Assembly: GCA_039944855.1 (NCBI GenBank)
Contig: JBDUXZ010000005.1
Location: forward strand, 436,676 to 500,675
From: Rhodothermales bacterium
Lineage (GTDB): Bacteria > Bacteroidota > Rhodothermia > Rhodothermales > JANQRZ01
Direction: 5' to 3'
Length of the DNA stretch: 64,000 nucleotides
The position numbers and the translations under genes were made by a program. The notes under the pieces are model-generated. The model made no database searches. It had not been told where the DNA came from and worked only from the letters and a program-made list of their open reading frames with translations. Shown one piece after another: positions 16,345-24,866 of the stretch. Every line of letters starts with the position of its first letter. The stretch's first letter is position 1.

Positions 16345-17373
16345 ATGGAGCCCACAACCACCGCCGCCGCCGCTCGGACCGCCGCTCTCGACCGGCCCTC
16401 CTCCCCGTCGCTCACCTCGATCCGCCGCCCGGTCGAGGACGAGCTCGACGCGTTCCGGAGCTACTTCCGCGACTCCATGCGCTCGCGCGTGGGGATCCTC
16501 GACAAGATCACGCGCTACGTCCTCCGCCAGAAAGGGAAGGAGATCCGGCCCGTCCTCGTCCTCCTCTCGGCGCAGCTCTGCGGCGGCATCACCGAGCGGA
16601 GCTACCGCGCCGCCGCCCTCGTCGAGCTCCTCCACACCGCCACCCTCGTCCACGACGACGTGGTCGACGACGCCGAGCGCCGGCGCGGGCTGTTCTCGAT
16701 CAACGCGCTGTGGAAGAACAAAATCGCCGTGCTCCTCGGCGACTTCCTCCTCTCGCGCGGGCTCCTCCTCGCCCTCGACCATAAGGACTACGACCTGCTC
16801 CACACCGTCTCCGACGCCGTCCGCCGGATGTCCGAGGGCGAGCTGCTCCAGATCGAGAAGTCGCGCCATCTCGACATCGACGAGGAGACGTACTTCCGCA
16901 TCATCTCCGACAAGACGGCCTCGCTCATCTCTGCCTGCACGACCTGCGGCGCCGTCTCCGCCACCGACGACGCCGACGACATCGTCGCCCTCCGCGAGAT
17001 CGGCGAGAAGCTCGGCCTCGCCTTCCAGATCCGCGACGACCTCTTCGACTTCGGCGACGTGGACGTGGGCAAGCCGCTCGGCATCGACCTGCAGGAGAAG
17101 AAGATGACGCTCCCGCTCATCGTCGCCCTCCGCGAAGCCGACGACGCGGAGCGGAAGCGGATTCTGAAGGTCGTCAAGAAGTCGAAGAAGAGCCGCGACG
17201 ACATCCACGCCGTCGGCGAGTTCGTCCGCCGGATGGGCGGGCTCACGTATGCCCGCGACCGGATGCAGACGCTCGCCGCCGAAGCCGCCGAGTCCCTCGC
17301 CGCCTTCCCCCCGACTGAGGCGCGCGACGCCCTCCTCGACCTCGCCGCCTTCATCGTCGCGCGGAAGAAGTGA
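16345..17373 (+). CDS. Polyprenyl (trans-isoprenyl) diphosphate synthase
   Basis: A 342-residue soluble enzyme that elongates isoprenyl diphosphates, most likely making the side chain of menaquinone. First aspartate-rich motif DDVVD is at 104-108 and the second, DDLFD, at 231-235; the KGKEIRP substrate-binding stretch is at 63-69. The sequence before the first motif (ELLHTATLVH) resembles long-chain (hepta/octaprenyl) synthases with small residues allowing a long product. I prefer the ATG at 16345 over a GTG at 16333. A possible promoter word TACTTTGC is at 16256-16263. Confidence 0.92.
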   Translation: MEPTTTAAAARTAALDRPSSPSLTSIRRPVEDELDAFRSYFRDSMRSRVGILDKITRYVLRQKGKEIRPVLVLLSAQLCGGITERSYRAAALVELLHTATLVHDDVVDDAERRRGLFSINALWKNKIAVLLGDFLLSRGLLLALDHKDYDLLHTVSDAVRRMSEGELLQIEKSRHLDIDEETYFRIISDKTASLISACTTCGAVSATDDADDIVALREIGEKLGLAFQIRDDLFDFGDVDVGKPLGIDLQEKKMTLPLIVALREADDAERKRILKVVKKSKKSRDDIHAVGEFVRRMGGLTYARDRMQTLAAEAAESLAAFPPTEARDALLDLAAFIVARKK

Positions 17374-17414
17374 TGGTCTCGCGCTGACCCAACCCGGAAC
17401 GGTGGCGCCATCCT

Positions 17415-17442
17415 GTAGAGACGCAGCATGCTGCGTCTCTAC
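17415..17442. repeat. GTAG palindrome, copy 2 (GAGACGCA subtype)
   Basis: Perfect 28-base palindrome: GTAGAGACGCAGCA... The left half is GTAGAGACGCAGCA's first 14 bases and the right half its reverse complement, ending CTAC. It lies between the polyprenyl synthase stop and the promoter box of the next gene. Confidence 0.9.
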
Positions 17443-17445
17443 GTG

Positions 17446-17453
17446 TATTTTGA
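17446..17453 (+). promoter_or_regulatory. Possible -7 box of the 17488 hydrolase
   Basis: TATTTTGA, 34 bases before the ATG at 17488 and only 3 bases after the palindrome. A weaker match (TAnnTT without the C). Confidence 0.4.
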
Positions 17454-17487
17454 CGCGTCTCTCATTGCCCCATCGCCCCTCTCGATT

Positions 17488-18231
17488 ATGATACTCCACC
17501 TCCTCGGCACCGGCGCGGCCGTCTCCGATCCCCACCGCACGACGACGATGCTCGCCGTCTCCGACGGTACCTCCACCCTCGCGATCGACTGCGGCGGCGA
17601 CCTCGTCCAGCGGATGATGGCGGCGGGCATCGACCTCGCCACGCTCGACGGACTCGTCGTCACGCACGAGCACCCGGACCACGTCAGCGGCTTCCCGCTC
17701 TTCATGGAGAAGCTGTGGCTCTTGGGCCGGAGCCGGCCGATCCCGGTCTTCGGCATCGCCCCGGCGCTCGCGCAGGCCCGGAAGCTGTGGGAGGCGTTCG
17801 ACACGACTTCGTGGGACACGCCGCAGATCGACTGGCGCGAGGTGGCGCACGAGCCCGACGCCGAGGTACTCGCGAGCGACGCATGGCGCATCACGGCATC
17901 GCCCGTGGACCACGCCGTCCCGACGATCGGTCTGCGGATCGAGCACGCGGAGACCGGCCGCGTGATCGCGTACTCGTGCGACACCGCCCCGTGCGAGCAC
18001 GTCGTCGAGCTCGCGCGCGACGCGGGGCTGCTTGTCCACGAGGCGACAGGCCATCAGCCGGGCGTCCATTCTTCGGTGGAAGAGGCCGGCGAGATCGCAG
18101 CCAAGGCGGGCGCGCACCGGCTCCTCCTCGTCCACCTCCCCCCCGGCCTCACCGACGACGACCTCGAACCCGCCCGGCGCTGGTTCACCGAGGTGGAGTT
18201 CGGCGAGGAGTTGGAGGCCTATCCGATCTAG
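17488..18231 (+). CDS. Metallo-beta-lactamase-fold hydrolase (RNase Z/ElaC-like)
   Basis: A 247-residue hydrolase. The zinc motif HEHPDH is at residues 60-65 (His60, His62, Asp64, His65). Further probable ligands are His138-type (PVDHAV), Asp in SCDTAP and His in LLLVHLPPG. The N-terminal MILHLLGTGAAVSDPHR is typical of the RNase Z/arylsulfatase-like branch. Members process tRNA 3-prime ends or hydrolyse phosphodiesters, but lack of the full exosite arm means the substrate is uncertain. An upstream in-frame ATG at 17428 lies inside the palindrome and is rejected in favour of 17488. Confidence 0.87.
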   Translation: MILHLLGTGAAVSDPHRTTTMLAVSDGTSTLAIDCGGDLVQRMMAAGIDLATLDGLVVTHEHPDHVSGFPLFMEKLWLLGRSRPIPVFGIAPALAQARKLWEAFDTTSWDTPQIDWREVAHEPDAEVLASDAWRITASPVDHAVPTIGLRIEHAETGRVIAYSCDTAPCEHVVELARDAGLLVHEATGHQPGVHSSVEEAGEIAAKAGAHRLLLVHLPPGLTDDDLEPARRWFTEVEFGEELEAYPI

Positions 18232-18265
18232 CCGGCCCTGTGCAGCGCGCCATTTCATAGAAAAA

Positions 18266-18273
18266 TACCTTTA
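18266..18273 (+). promoter_or_regulatory. Predicted -7 box upstream of ppiD-like gene
   Basis: TACCTTTA in an AT-rich patch, followed 39 bases later by an intrinsic terminator. Transcription would begin near 18280, so the leader of the 18428 gene would contain the terminator. Confidence 0.45.
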
Positions 18274-18311
18274 TGGCGCAGGGCAATCGTGCTATCCTCC
18301 GGTCCGTTGAT

Positions 18312-18340
18312 ACCGGTACCCTTCGGGGGCCGGTTTTTTT
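18312..18340 (+). terminator. Intrinsic terminator with TTCG tetraloop
   Basis: ACCGGTACCC, loop TTCG, then GGGGGCCGGT merging into a run of seven T. Stem of about ten pairs with one or two mismatches. It lies 81 bases past the hydrolase stop and 87 bases before the foldase start. It either ends the upstream transcript or terminates a short leader RNA from the box at 18266. Confidence 0.75.
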
Positions 18341-18427
18341 AGCATCGTCTGGCAGGGAGCGACGCGCCGACGGGACGCCTCGCGATCCGGCGCGCCTCCT
18401 CCGCAGACAAAAAACGAGCAGGCCAGT

Positions 18428-20524
18428 ATGGGCGTAATGACCAAGATGCGGGAGAGCACCGGAGTCGTTCTCTGGATTCTCGTCCTCGCGTTCGGTGGAC
18501 TCTGGGTACTTCAGGATTCGGGAGCCCTCGACAACATCGGGTTCCAGCAGCGGCAGAACATCGCGATCGTCGATGGCGAGCCGATCACCTACCAGGAGTA
18601 CACGCAGGCGCTCGAGCAGGAAGTTCGGGCGTACCAGCAGCGTAGCGGCGAGCCCGCCTCGCAGGCCGTCCGCGACCAGTACGCCGACGTGATCTACGAC
18701 CGCCTCATCGAGAACCGGCTCCGCGAGCGCGAGATGGACCGGCTCGGCATCACCGTCACCGACGCCGAGGTCCGCGCCATGTTCATGGGGGCGAACCCCG
18801 ACCCCATCGTCGCCCAGCTCTTCCCCGACGGCCAGGGCGGGATCAACCGCGCCCAGCTCCAGAGCGTCGTCGACAACCCCGAGGCCACGGCCGACCTCAT
18901 CGCGATCGAGGACTACCTCCGCGCCAAGCGCCGCGCCGAGAAGCTCAACGCCCTCCTCGGCGCCGCCATCCGCGTCACCGACGCCGAGATCAACGCCGAG
19001 TTCGTCCGCCGCAACCAGACGGCGCAGGGGCAGTACGTCGCCCTCCGCTACGCCGACATCTCGGACAGCACCGTCGCCGTGACCGACCGCGACCTCCAGG
19101 CGTTCTACGACGACAACCGCGAGGAATTTGCCCGCGAGCGGACGGCCACCATCGACTTCGTCGCGCTCTCGCAGGAGCCCAGCGCCGAGGACTCGGCCTC
19201 CGTGATCAACGAGCTCCGCGAGCTCCGCTCCAGCTTCGCCGCCGCCACCGACGACTCGATGTTCGTCGCGCAGAACTTCTCGCTCATCCCCTACACCGGC
19301 GAGTACGTGAACGCGGGCAGCATCGCACCGGAAGTCGCCGAAGCCGTGTTCTCTGACCCGACCGAAGGCCGCATCGTCGGCCCCGTGCTCGTGGGTGACG
19401 AGGCGCAGCTCGTGAAGATCACTGGCGTCCGCGAGGCCGTGGCGCCCGCCGTCCGCGCCCGCCACATCCTCATCGGCCAGCGCGGCGATCCAGAGGAGGA
19501 GCGGGCCGCGCAGCGCCAGCAGGCCCTCGACATCCAAAGCCGAATCGCGGCGGGCGAGAGCTTCGAGACGCTCGCGCGCCAGTACTCGCAGGACCCCGGC
19601 AGCGCGAGCCGCGGCGGCGACCTCGGGTGGTTCGGCCGCGAGCAGATGGTCGCGCCGTTCGCCGAAGCCGCCTTCTCCGCGAACGTCGGCGAGGTCGTCG
19701 GGCCGGTCGAGACCGAGTTCGGCTACCACCTCATCCGCGTGACCGAGCGCGCCGAGCGCGAAGTCCAGCTCGCCCAGGTCGCCCAGACGGTCGGGACCAC
19801 GTCCGCCACGCTGCGGAAGGTCCGTGACAAGGCCGACGACCTGAAGTACTTCACCGAGGAAGGGGGCGACTTCGCCGCCGAAGCCGAGCGCCAGAGCCTC
19901 GGCCTCCAGCAGGCCGTCGTGCAGGGCGATCAGCAGTTCATCCCCGGCCTCGGCAACAGCCGCGCCGTGCGCAGCTTCATCCAGCGCGCCGAGCCCGGCG
20001 CCATCTCCGACGTGATCGACACGGGCACAGCGTTCGTCGTCATCCGCGTGACGGACGTGCAGCCCGAGGGCTACCGCTCGTTCGACGAGGTCCGCGCCGA
20101 GATCGAGCCGCGCGTGCTCCGCGAGAAGAAGCAGGCCATCCAAACCGCCAAGCTCGAAGAAGCCCTCGCCTCGGGCGGCTTCGACCAGCTCGCGGCGAAC
20201 GTCGGTGCGCCCGTCCGCAACACGCAGGCCATCAGGATGACGCAGCTCGTCGTGCCGGGCCTCGGGCGCGAGCCGGTCTTCGTCGGCACGCTGATGGGTC
20301 TCGACGAGGGCGAGACCTCGCGAGCCGTCGCGGGCGAGAACGCCGCCTTCGTGATCAAGTCTACGAGCGTGACCCCGGCCGACCCGTCTGCGATGTCCGC
20401 CGACCAGCGCCAGCAGCTCCGCACCGAGCTGCTGAACCAGCAGCGCCAGCGCGTGCAGAACCAGTGGCTCCAGAAGCTCCGCGACGCGGCGGAGATCGAG
20501 GACCACCGCTCGCTGTTCTTCTGA
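18428..20524 (+). CDS. PpiD/SurA-like periplasmic peptidyl-prolyl isomerase
   Basis: A 698-residue membrane-anchored foldase. One N-terminal helix (VVLWILVLAFGGLWVL, about 13-28) anchors it, followed by a SurA_N-like chaperone region (about 40-240). A parvulin domain lies near residues 340-440, starting ARHILIG and containing FETLARQYSQDPGSASRGGDLGWF (abbreviated) and GYHLIRVTER. A long C-terminal chaperone region ends in a Gln/Arg-rich helix. This layout matches PpiD, which assists outer-membrane and periplasmic folding near the Sec translocon. It is preceded by an intrinsic terminator in the leader region and followed by a perfect 19-base-pair hairpin before the convergent dapF. Confidence 0.9.
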   Translation: MGVMTKMRESTGVVLWILVLAFGGLWVLQDSGALDNIGFQQRQNIAIVDGEPITYQEYTQALEQEVRAYQQRSGEPASQAVRDQYADVIYDRLIENRLREREMDRLGITVTDAEVRAMFMGANPDPIVAQLFPDGQGGINRAQLQSVVDNPEATADLIAIEDYLRAKRRAEKLNALLGAAIRVTDAEINAEFVRRNQTAQGQYVALRYADISDSTVAVTDRDLQAFYDDNREEFARERTATIDFVALSQEPSAEDSASVINELRELRSSFAAATDDSMFVAQNFSLIPYTGEYVNAGSIAPEVAEAVFSDPTEGRIVGPVLVGDEAQLVKITGVREAVAPAVRARHILIGQRGDPEEERAAQRQQALDIQSRIAAGESFETLARQYSQDPGSASRGGDLGWFGREQMVAPFAEAAFSANVGEVVGPVETEFGYHLIRVTERAEREVQLAQVAQTVGTTSATLRKVRDKADDLKYFTEEGGDFAAEAERQSLGLQQAVVQGDQQFIPGLGNSRAVRSFIQRAEPGAISDVIDTGTAFVVIRVTDVQPEGYRSFDEVRAEIEPRVLREKKQAIQTAKLEEALASGGFDQLAANVGAPVRNTQAIRMTQLVVPGLGREPVFVGTLMGLDEGETSRAVAGENAAFVIKSTSVTPADPSAMSADQRQQLRTELLNQQRQRVQNQWLQKLRDAAEIEDHRSLFF

Positions 20525-20541
20525 GGGGTCGAGCGTCCAGG

Positions 20542-20591
20542 GTCGGGGGTCGGGAGTCCGGTAGAACGCCAACGGACTCCCGACCCCCGAC
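20542..20591. terminator. Bidirectional hairpin between ppiD-like gene and dapF
   Basis: Two perfect 19-base arms (GTCGGGGGTCGGGAGTCCG and its complement) around a 12-base loop. It lies between convergent stops at 20524 and 20609. No T-run, so termination is inferred from position. The word GGGGGTCGGGAGTC recurs at 36760-36796. Confidence 0.7.
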
Positions 20592-20608
20592 TTCGTACTC
20601 CCGACCCG

Positions 20609-21454
20609 CTACACCTCCAGCGTGCCCTGATACACCGTCTCGGCCGGGCCTTCGAGCCAGAGGTCGCGGACGTGCGCGTGCTCGTTGATCGCGAAGCCGA
20701 CGCGGAGCGTGCCGCCACGCGCGACGACCTCGACCGTCTCCCCGTCGACGCGGTCCATCAGCCGCGCCACGACGGCCGCCGCGAGCGCGCCGGTGCCGCA
20801 CGCCAGCGTCTCTGCCTCGACGCCCTTCTCGAACGTGCGGATCTGCACCCGCGCCCCGCCATCGTCTGCCGACGCATCGAGGATCTGGACAAAGTTGACG
20901 TTCGCGCCCTCCGGCGCGAGGGCGGGGTCTCGACGGATGCGCGGCCCGATCTTGTCGACGTTCGCCGTCGCCACGTCGCGGACGAACACGACGGTGTGGT
21001 CGGTGCCGGTCCAGACGTACGGGACCGAGCCGCCGGCTTCGAGCGCGCGCTCGGCATCGAACCGCTTCGGCGGGGGGACGAAGAGCCGCACCGGCGCGTC
21101 GGCGGCGGCGGGCACGGAGACGCGGTACATGCCGTCGTCGGACTGGAACGTGAGCGGCTCGGCGGTGAGCCCGGCGGCGCGGGCGAAGCGGGCGAGGCAG
21201 CGCGCGCCGTTGCCGCACATCCCTGCGCGCGAGCCGTCCGGATTGTGGTAGTCCATCCGGTAGTCGACGCCATCCTCCTCGGCGGGGCTGAGCGCGAGCA
21301 GGCCGTCCGCGCCGACGCCGAAGCGGCGCGGGCAGAACCGCCGCGCGAGGTCGGCGAGCTCGTCGCGGGTGAAGTGGAGGAACCGGTTGTCGACGACGAT
21401 GAAGTCGTTGCCGGCCCCGTGCATCTTCGTGAACGGGACGACGAGATTGGGCAT
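20609..21454 (-). CDS. dapF: Diaminopimelate epimerase
   Basis: A 281-residue cofactor-free racemase converting LL- to meso-diaminopimelate for lysine and peptidoglycan synthesis. Catalytic Cys80 is in MCGNGARC and Cys219 in LACGTGA. The two pseudo-symmetric halves begin with FTKMHGAGNDF and the HTVVFV segment. Length and motifs are standard. The gene is convergent with the foldase gene and divergent from phoH, with a -7 box 30 bases upstream. Confidence 0.95.
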   Translation of the reverse strand: MPNLVVPFTKMHGAGNDFIVVDNRFLHFTRDELADLARRFCPRRFGVGADGLLALSPAEEDGVDYRMDYHNPDGSRAGMCGNGARCLARFARAAGLTAEPLTFQSDDGMYRVSVPAAADAPVRLFVPPPKRFDAERALEAGGSVPYVWTGTDHTVVFVRDVATANVDKIGPRIRRDPALAPEGANVNFVQILDASADDGGARVQIRTFEKGVEAETLACGTGALAAAVVARLMDRVDGETVEVVARGGTLRVGFAINEHAHVRDLWLEGPAETVYQGTLEV

Positions 21455-21484
21455 GAGGAGTGCGGGTGCGGTGAGAGGGATGGG

Positions 21485-21492
21485 TTAAGTTA
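21485..21492 (-). promoter_or_regulatory. Predicted -7 box of dapF
   Basis: TAACTTAA on the minus strand, 30 bases before the ATG at 21454. Confidence 0.5.
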
Positions 21493-21603
21493 GCAGTGAC
21501 CGCCCCCCGCTGCCTTCGCCGCGCCTCCTCAGAATCCGGGGAGCCTCCGCCGCCGACGGGCATTCAACCCGCCCCTCCCCTCCACTCCACGCTTCCCATT
21601 CGT

Positions 21604-22563
21604 TTGGCTGAAAAGACCCTGACCATCGAGGGCGTCGAGCCGCTCCTGTTGTTCGGCTTCAACGACACCTACCTCCGCAAGATCGAAGCCGCCTTCGCGG
21701 ACACCCGCATCACCGCGCGCGGCCACCAGCTCATCCTCCGCGGCGACGACGACGCAATCCAGCGCATCGAGCAGATCCTCACCGAGCTGACCCGCGTGCT
21801 CACGCGCAACGGCAACCTCACCGAGCGCGACATCGATACGGTCCTCGACCTCACGATGGTCAGCAACCGGATCCCGCGCGCCGACACCGCCGACGTCATC
21901 CTCTTCACGCCGACGGGCGGCGTCGTCAAGGCCAAGACGCCGGGGCAGGTCCGCCTCGTCGCGGCGGCGCGGCGGAACGACATCGCGTTCGCGATCGGCC
22001 CGGCGGGCACGGGGAAGACGTACACCGCCGTCGCCCTCGCCGTCTCCGCGCTGAAGAGCCACCAGGTCAAGAAGCTCATCCTGAGCCGCCCCGCCGTCGA
22101 GGCCGGCGAGAGCCTCGGCTTCCTCCCCGGCGACTTCCGCGAGAAGATCGACCCCTATCTCCGGCCGCTCTACGACGCGCTCGAGGACATGATCCGCCAC
22201 GAGAAGCTCGCTGCCTACCTCGACCAGAACACCGTCGAGATCGTCCCGCTCGCCTACATGCGCGGGCGCACGCTGAGCAACGCGTTCGTGATTCTCGACG
22301 AGGCGCAGAACGCGACGGCCGCGCAGATGAAGATGTTTCTGACCCGGCTCGGCCCCGGCTCCCGCTGCATCATCACCGGCGACGTGACGCAGACCGACCT
22401 CCCGCGCACGGCCGACAGCGGGCTCGTCCAGGCGACGCGAATTCTGCAAGGCGTCGAGGGCATCGACTTCGTCGAGTTCGACAAGGGCGACGTGGTCCGG
22501 CACCGGCTCGTGAAGGACATCATCGAGGCCTACGAGAAGCACACCGAGCAGGAGGCGGCGTGA
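21604..22563 (+). CDS. phoH: PhoH-like ATPase
   Basis: A 319-residue P-loop ATPase of the PhoH/YbeZ type, linked in other bacteria to ribosome maturation and RNA metabolism together with YbeY. An N-terminal KH-like part (to about 85) is followed by Walker A GPAGTGKT at 132-139 and Walker B FVILDEAQN. The conserved SRPAVEAGESLGFLPGDFREK region is present in abbreviated sense. The TTG at 21604 gives MAEKTLTIEG, matching the family start; the longer frame from GTG 21496 adds a Pro-rich, non-conserved extension. The next gene overlaps by GTGA, so they are translationally coupled. Confidence 0.88.
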   Translation: MAEKTLTIEGVEPLLLFGFNDTYLRKIEAAFADTRITARGHQLILRGDDDAIQRIEQILTELTRVLTRNGNLTERDIDTVLDLTMVSNRIPRADTADVILFTPTGGVVKAKTPGQVRLVAAARRNDIAFAIGPAGTGKTYTAVALAVSALKSHQVKKLILSRPAVEAGESLGFLPGDFREKIDPYLRPLYDALEDMIRHEKLAAYLDQNTVEIVPLAYMRGRTLSNAFVILDEAQNATAAQMKMFLTRLGPGSRCIITGDVTQTDLPRTADSGLVQATRILQGVEGIDFVEFDKGDVVRHRLVKDIIEAYEKHTEQEAA

Positions 22564-23354
22564 TCCCGTACGGCGACCTCCGCATCCACCCGCTCCCCGA
22601 GGGCCGGTTCACCGTCGGCGTGGACAAGCGGTTCGTGCCGCACACGGACGGCGAACCGTTCCCAAAAGGGACGCTGTTCATCTCCGTCACCCCGTTCCTC
22701 GTCGAGACGCCAAGCGAACTGCTGCTGCTCGACACCGGGCTCGGCGAGTACGCCGTGGGCCGCGACGCGACGTTCCTCGTCGACGGCATCCGCCGGGCTG
22801 GCTTCGAGCGGGAGGACGTGACGCGCGTGCTCCTCTCCCACCTCCACTTCGACCACAGCGGCGGCGCCGTCCTCTCCGCCGGCGGCTTCGACCAGCCGAC
22901 GTTCCCCAACGCGGTCCACGTCGTGCAGCGCGGCGAGATCGACGCGCCGTATGAGGGCGTATCGGAGGAGGCGCGGGACCGGGTGATCCACGCGCTGGAA
23001 ACGGCCGGCCAACTCGTCACCGTCGAGGGCGACGGGTTTCTCACAGACGAGATCGAGTACCGCCACACGGGCGGGCACTCGCGCGATCACCAGATCTTCC
23101 GGCTCCACACGGGCGGGCGCATCGCCGTCTTCGGCGGCGACGTGGTGCCGAGCCCCGGCCACCTCCGCCGCCGCTTCCGCGCGAAGTACGATTACGACGC
23201 CGAGCGTTCGCTCGTGGAGCGGACGAGGATCATCGAAGAGGCGGCCGACCACGGGCACCTCCTCCTCCTCTACCACTCGCCCGAAGAGCCCGCCGCCCAC
23301 GTCAGCGACCTCGGCGGCCCGCAGGGCTACCTCGTCGAGCAAGTGATGGGGTAG
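22560..23354 (+). CDS. MBL-fold metallo-hydrolase (quorum-quenching lactonase-like)
   Basis: A 264-residue binuclear-zinc hydrolase: HLHFDHSGG at 94-102, then HTGGHSRDHQ and FGGDVVPS supply further ligands. The overall order resembles AHL lactonases and related MBL enzymes with the SHLHFDH motif, but substrate cannot be predicted. It starts at a GTG overlapping the phoH stop codon, indicating one operon with phoH. It converges with the NUDIX gene; a 13-base-pair hairpin lies between. Confidence 0.87.
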   Translation: MIPYGDLRIHPLPEGRFTVGVDKRFVPHTDGEPFPKGTLFISVTPFLVETPSELLLLDTGLGEYAVGRDATFLVDGIRRAGFEREDVTRVLLSHLHFDHSGGAVLSAGGFDQPTFPNAVHVVQRGEIDAPYEGVSEEARDRVIHALETAGQLVTVEGDGFLTDEIEYRHTGGHSRDHQIFRLHTGGRIAVFGGDVVPSPGHLRRRFRAKYDYDAERSLVERTRIIEEAADHGHLLLLYHSPEEPAAHVSDLGGPQGYLVEQVMG

Positions 23355-23367
23355 GAGCCGACGATGT

Positions 23368-23433
23368 GGGAGTCGATGAGGCTACGCATCGAAGAGCCGA
23401 CGCGTCTTTTGTCCCCTCGACTCATCGACTCCC
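23368..23433. terminator. Hairpin between convergent genes
   Basis: GGGAGTCGATGAG (23368-23380) is matched perfectly by CTCATCGACTCCC (23421-23433). The right arm includes the stop codon of the NUDIX gene. The loop carries the GAGGCTACGCATCG repeat shared with 10097. Position suggests a bidirectional terminator; no T-run. Confidence 0.6.
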
Positions 23434-24075
23434 CAACTCATCGCCTCCTTCCACGACGGCGAGGAGTTCGGATAGCATCATCGCCGTCGCGCCCCAGATC
23501 TCGAAGTCTCCGAAGGCGAAGTACGGGATCTCGATCTCCCGCCCGCCCAGCGTCCACAGCGCCGACGTGCGCGCGTCCGTGTCGAGGAGAGCCGGGAGCG
23601 GGACTTCGATGATGAGGTCCACCTCCTCCTCCTGCGGCCGAAAAAAGGGCCGCTCCGGGAGCGCGGCGACGACGGGCGTGACGGTGAAGTCCGACGGCGG
23701 GATGTAGAGGTCCGTGAGCGTGCCGAGCACGTCGACGGCGCCGCGGTCCACGCCGACCTCTTCCCACCCTTCTCGGAGCGCGGCTTCCACCGGCGTCTCG
23801 CCCGGCTCGATCCGGCCGCCGGGGAACGAGATCTGGCCGCTGTGCGCCTTCAGGTCCTCGTGCCGCTGCGTGAGCACGACGGCCACAGTTCCGTCGAATG
23901 GGTAGAGCAGGGCGAGTACGGCGGCGCGGCGGGCGTTGCGCTGCGCCTCGTGCCACTGGTCCGGCTCGCCGCGTTGCGGTGGCGACATGCGGAGCTGCGC
24001 GGCGAGCCCCGGCAGCGGATGCTGGAGCCGGGCGCGCAGCGCCGTGGCGAGGTCCGAGAGCGGCGGCAGCGTCAC
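23422..24075 (-). CDS. CoA pyrophosphatase (NUDIX, NudL-like)
   Basis: A 217-residue NUDIX hydrolase. The Nudix box runs about residues 87-109 (GRIEPGETPVEAAL, then REGWEEVG). The preceding LTQRHEDLKAHSGQISFPGG is the CoA-pyrophosphatase signature, so the likely reaction is cleavage of CoA (or oxidised CoA) to 4-prime-phosphopantetheine. The start is a GTG overlapping the SDR stop (GTGA), giving a three-gene coupled unit with the SDR and hydroxyacyl-CoA dehydrogenase. A CoA-degrading enzyme beside CoA-thioester enzymes and near panC/panD fits a CoA theme. Confidence 0.88.
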   Translation of the reverse strand: MTLPPLSDLATALRARLQHPLPGLAAQLRMSPPQRGEPDQWHEAQRNARRAAVLALLYPFDGTVAVVLTQRHEDLKAHSGQISFPGGRIEPGETPVEAALREGWEEVGVDRGAVDVLGTLTDLYIPPSDFTVTPVVAALPERPFFRPQEEEVDLIIEVPLPALLDTDARTSALWTLGGREIEIPYFAFGDFEIWGATAMMLSELLAVVEGGDELGSR

Positions 24076-24866
24076 CCCTGATCCCGGTCCACGACCGCGT
24101 CGCGTTGGATGAGCGTCGGAGAGGACTGTGCCGTCGGCGTCACGATCATCTCGGCGATGTTGACGTGCGGAGGGCGGCCCGCGCAATACACCACCGCGTC
24201 GGCGATGTCCTCGGGCTGGAGCGGTGTCGTCGTGTTGTAGACGGGGTCCGCCCGCTCCTTGTCGCCGTCGAAGCGGACGAGCGAGAAATCGGTCTCGACG
24301 AGGCCGGGGTCGACGGTCGAGACGCGGATCGGGGTGCCGTGGAGGTCGACCTTCAGCCCTTGCGTGATCGCGCCGACGGCGTGCTTCGTCGCGCAGTAGA
24401 CGACGCCACCCCCGTAAACGCCGTGCCCCGCCGTCGAGCCGATGTTGACGACGTGGCCGCACCCGCGCGCGAGCATCCCCGGCACGACGGCGGCGGTGAC
24501 GTAGAGCAGCCCCTTCACGTTCGTGTCCACCATCGCGTCGATCTGGTCCGGCGTGTTCTCCCACACAGGCGCGAGGCCCTTCGCGAGCCCCGCGTTGTTC
24601 ACGAGCACGTCAATGGTCTGCCACTCCTCGGGCAGTCCATCGATCGCCGCCTTCACGGCATCCGCGTCGCGCACGTCGAGCACGAGCGGGTACGTCTCGG
24701 CGCGGTGGTGCATTTGGAACTGCGCGACCATCCGCTTGAGCAGGCGCTCGCGGCGGGCGCAAAGGATCACGCGCGAGCCGACGCGGGCGAACGCCTCGGC
24801 GCAGGCCGCGCCAATGCCGGCGGAGGCGCCGGTGATGAGGACGGTGGCGTTACGGAGGTTCTTCAT
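24072..24866 (-). CDS. Short-chain dehydrogenase (YdfG-like SDR)
   Basis: A 264-residue classical SDR: cofactor motif TGASAGIG at 12-19, NNAG at 90-93, catalytic Ser144, Tyr157 and Lys161 (YCATK). CARRE after the second strand suggests NADP(H) preference. YdfG-like relatives oxidise serine and 3-hydroxy acids, which fits its place after a hydroxyacyl-CoA dehydrogenase, but the substrate is not proven. ATGA overlap with the upstream gene and GTGA overlap with the downstream one show a tight operon. Confidence 0.9.
   Translation of the reverse strand: MKNLRNATVLITGASAGIGAACAEAFARVGSRVILCARRERLLKRMVAQFQMHHRAETYPLVLDVRDADAVKAAIDGLPEEWQTIDVLVNNAGLAKGLAPVWENTPDQIDAMVDTNVKGLLYVTAAVVPGMLARGCGHVVNIGSTAGHGVYGGGVVYCATKHAVGAITQGLKVDLHGTPIRVSTVDPGLVETDFSLVRFDGDKERADPVYNTTTPLQPEDIADAVVYCAGRPPHVNIAEMIVTPTAQSSPTLIQRDAVVDRDQG

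Noticed and set aside
17428-17487. Earlier ATG for the 17488 hydrolase
   Set aside because: It lies within the palindrome and upstream of the probable promoter box; the conserved protein starts at MILHLLGTG.
18240-18340. tRNA-like gene in the spacer before the PpiD-like gene
   Set aside because: A GGTCCGTTGATACC stretch resembles a T-arm, but no acceptor stem, anticodon arm or CCA-adjacent pairing can be built.
18185-20572. 795-codon open frame antisense to the PpiD-like gene
   Set aside because: Low-complexity Leu/Asp/Val/Gly translation without motifs; the sense frame has clear family features.
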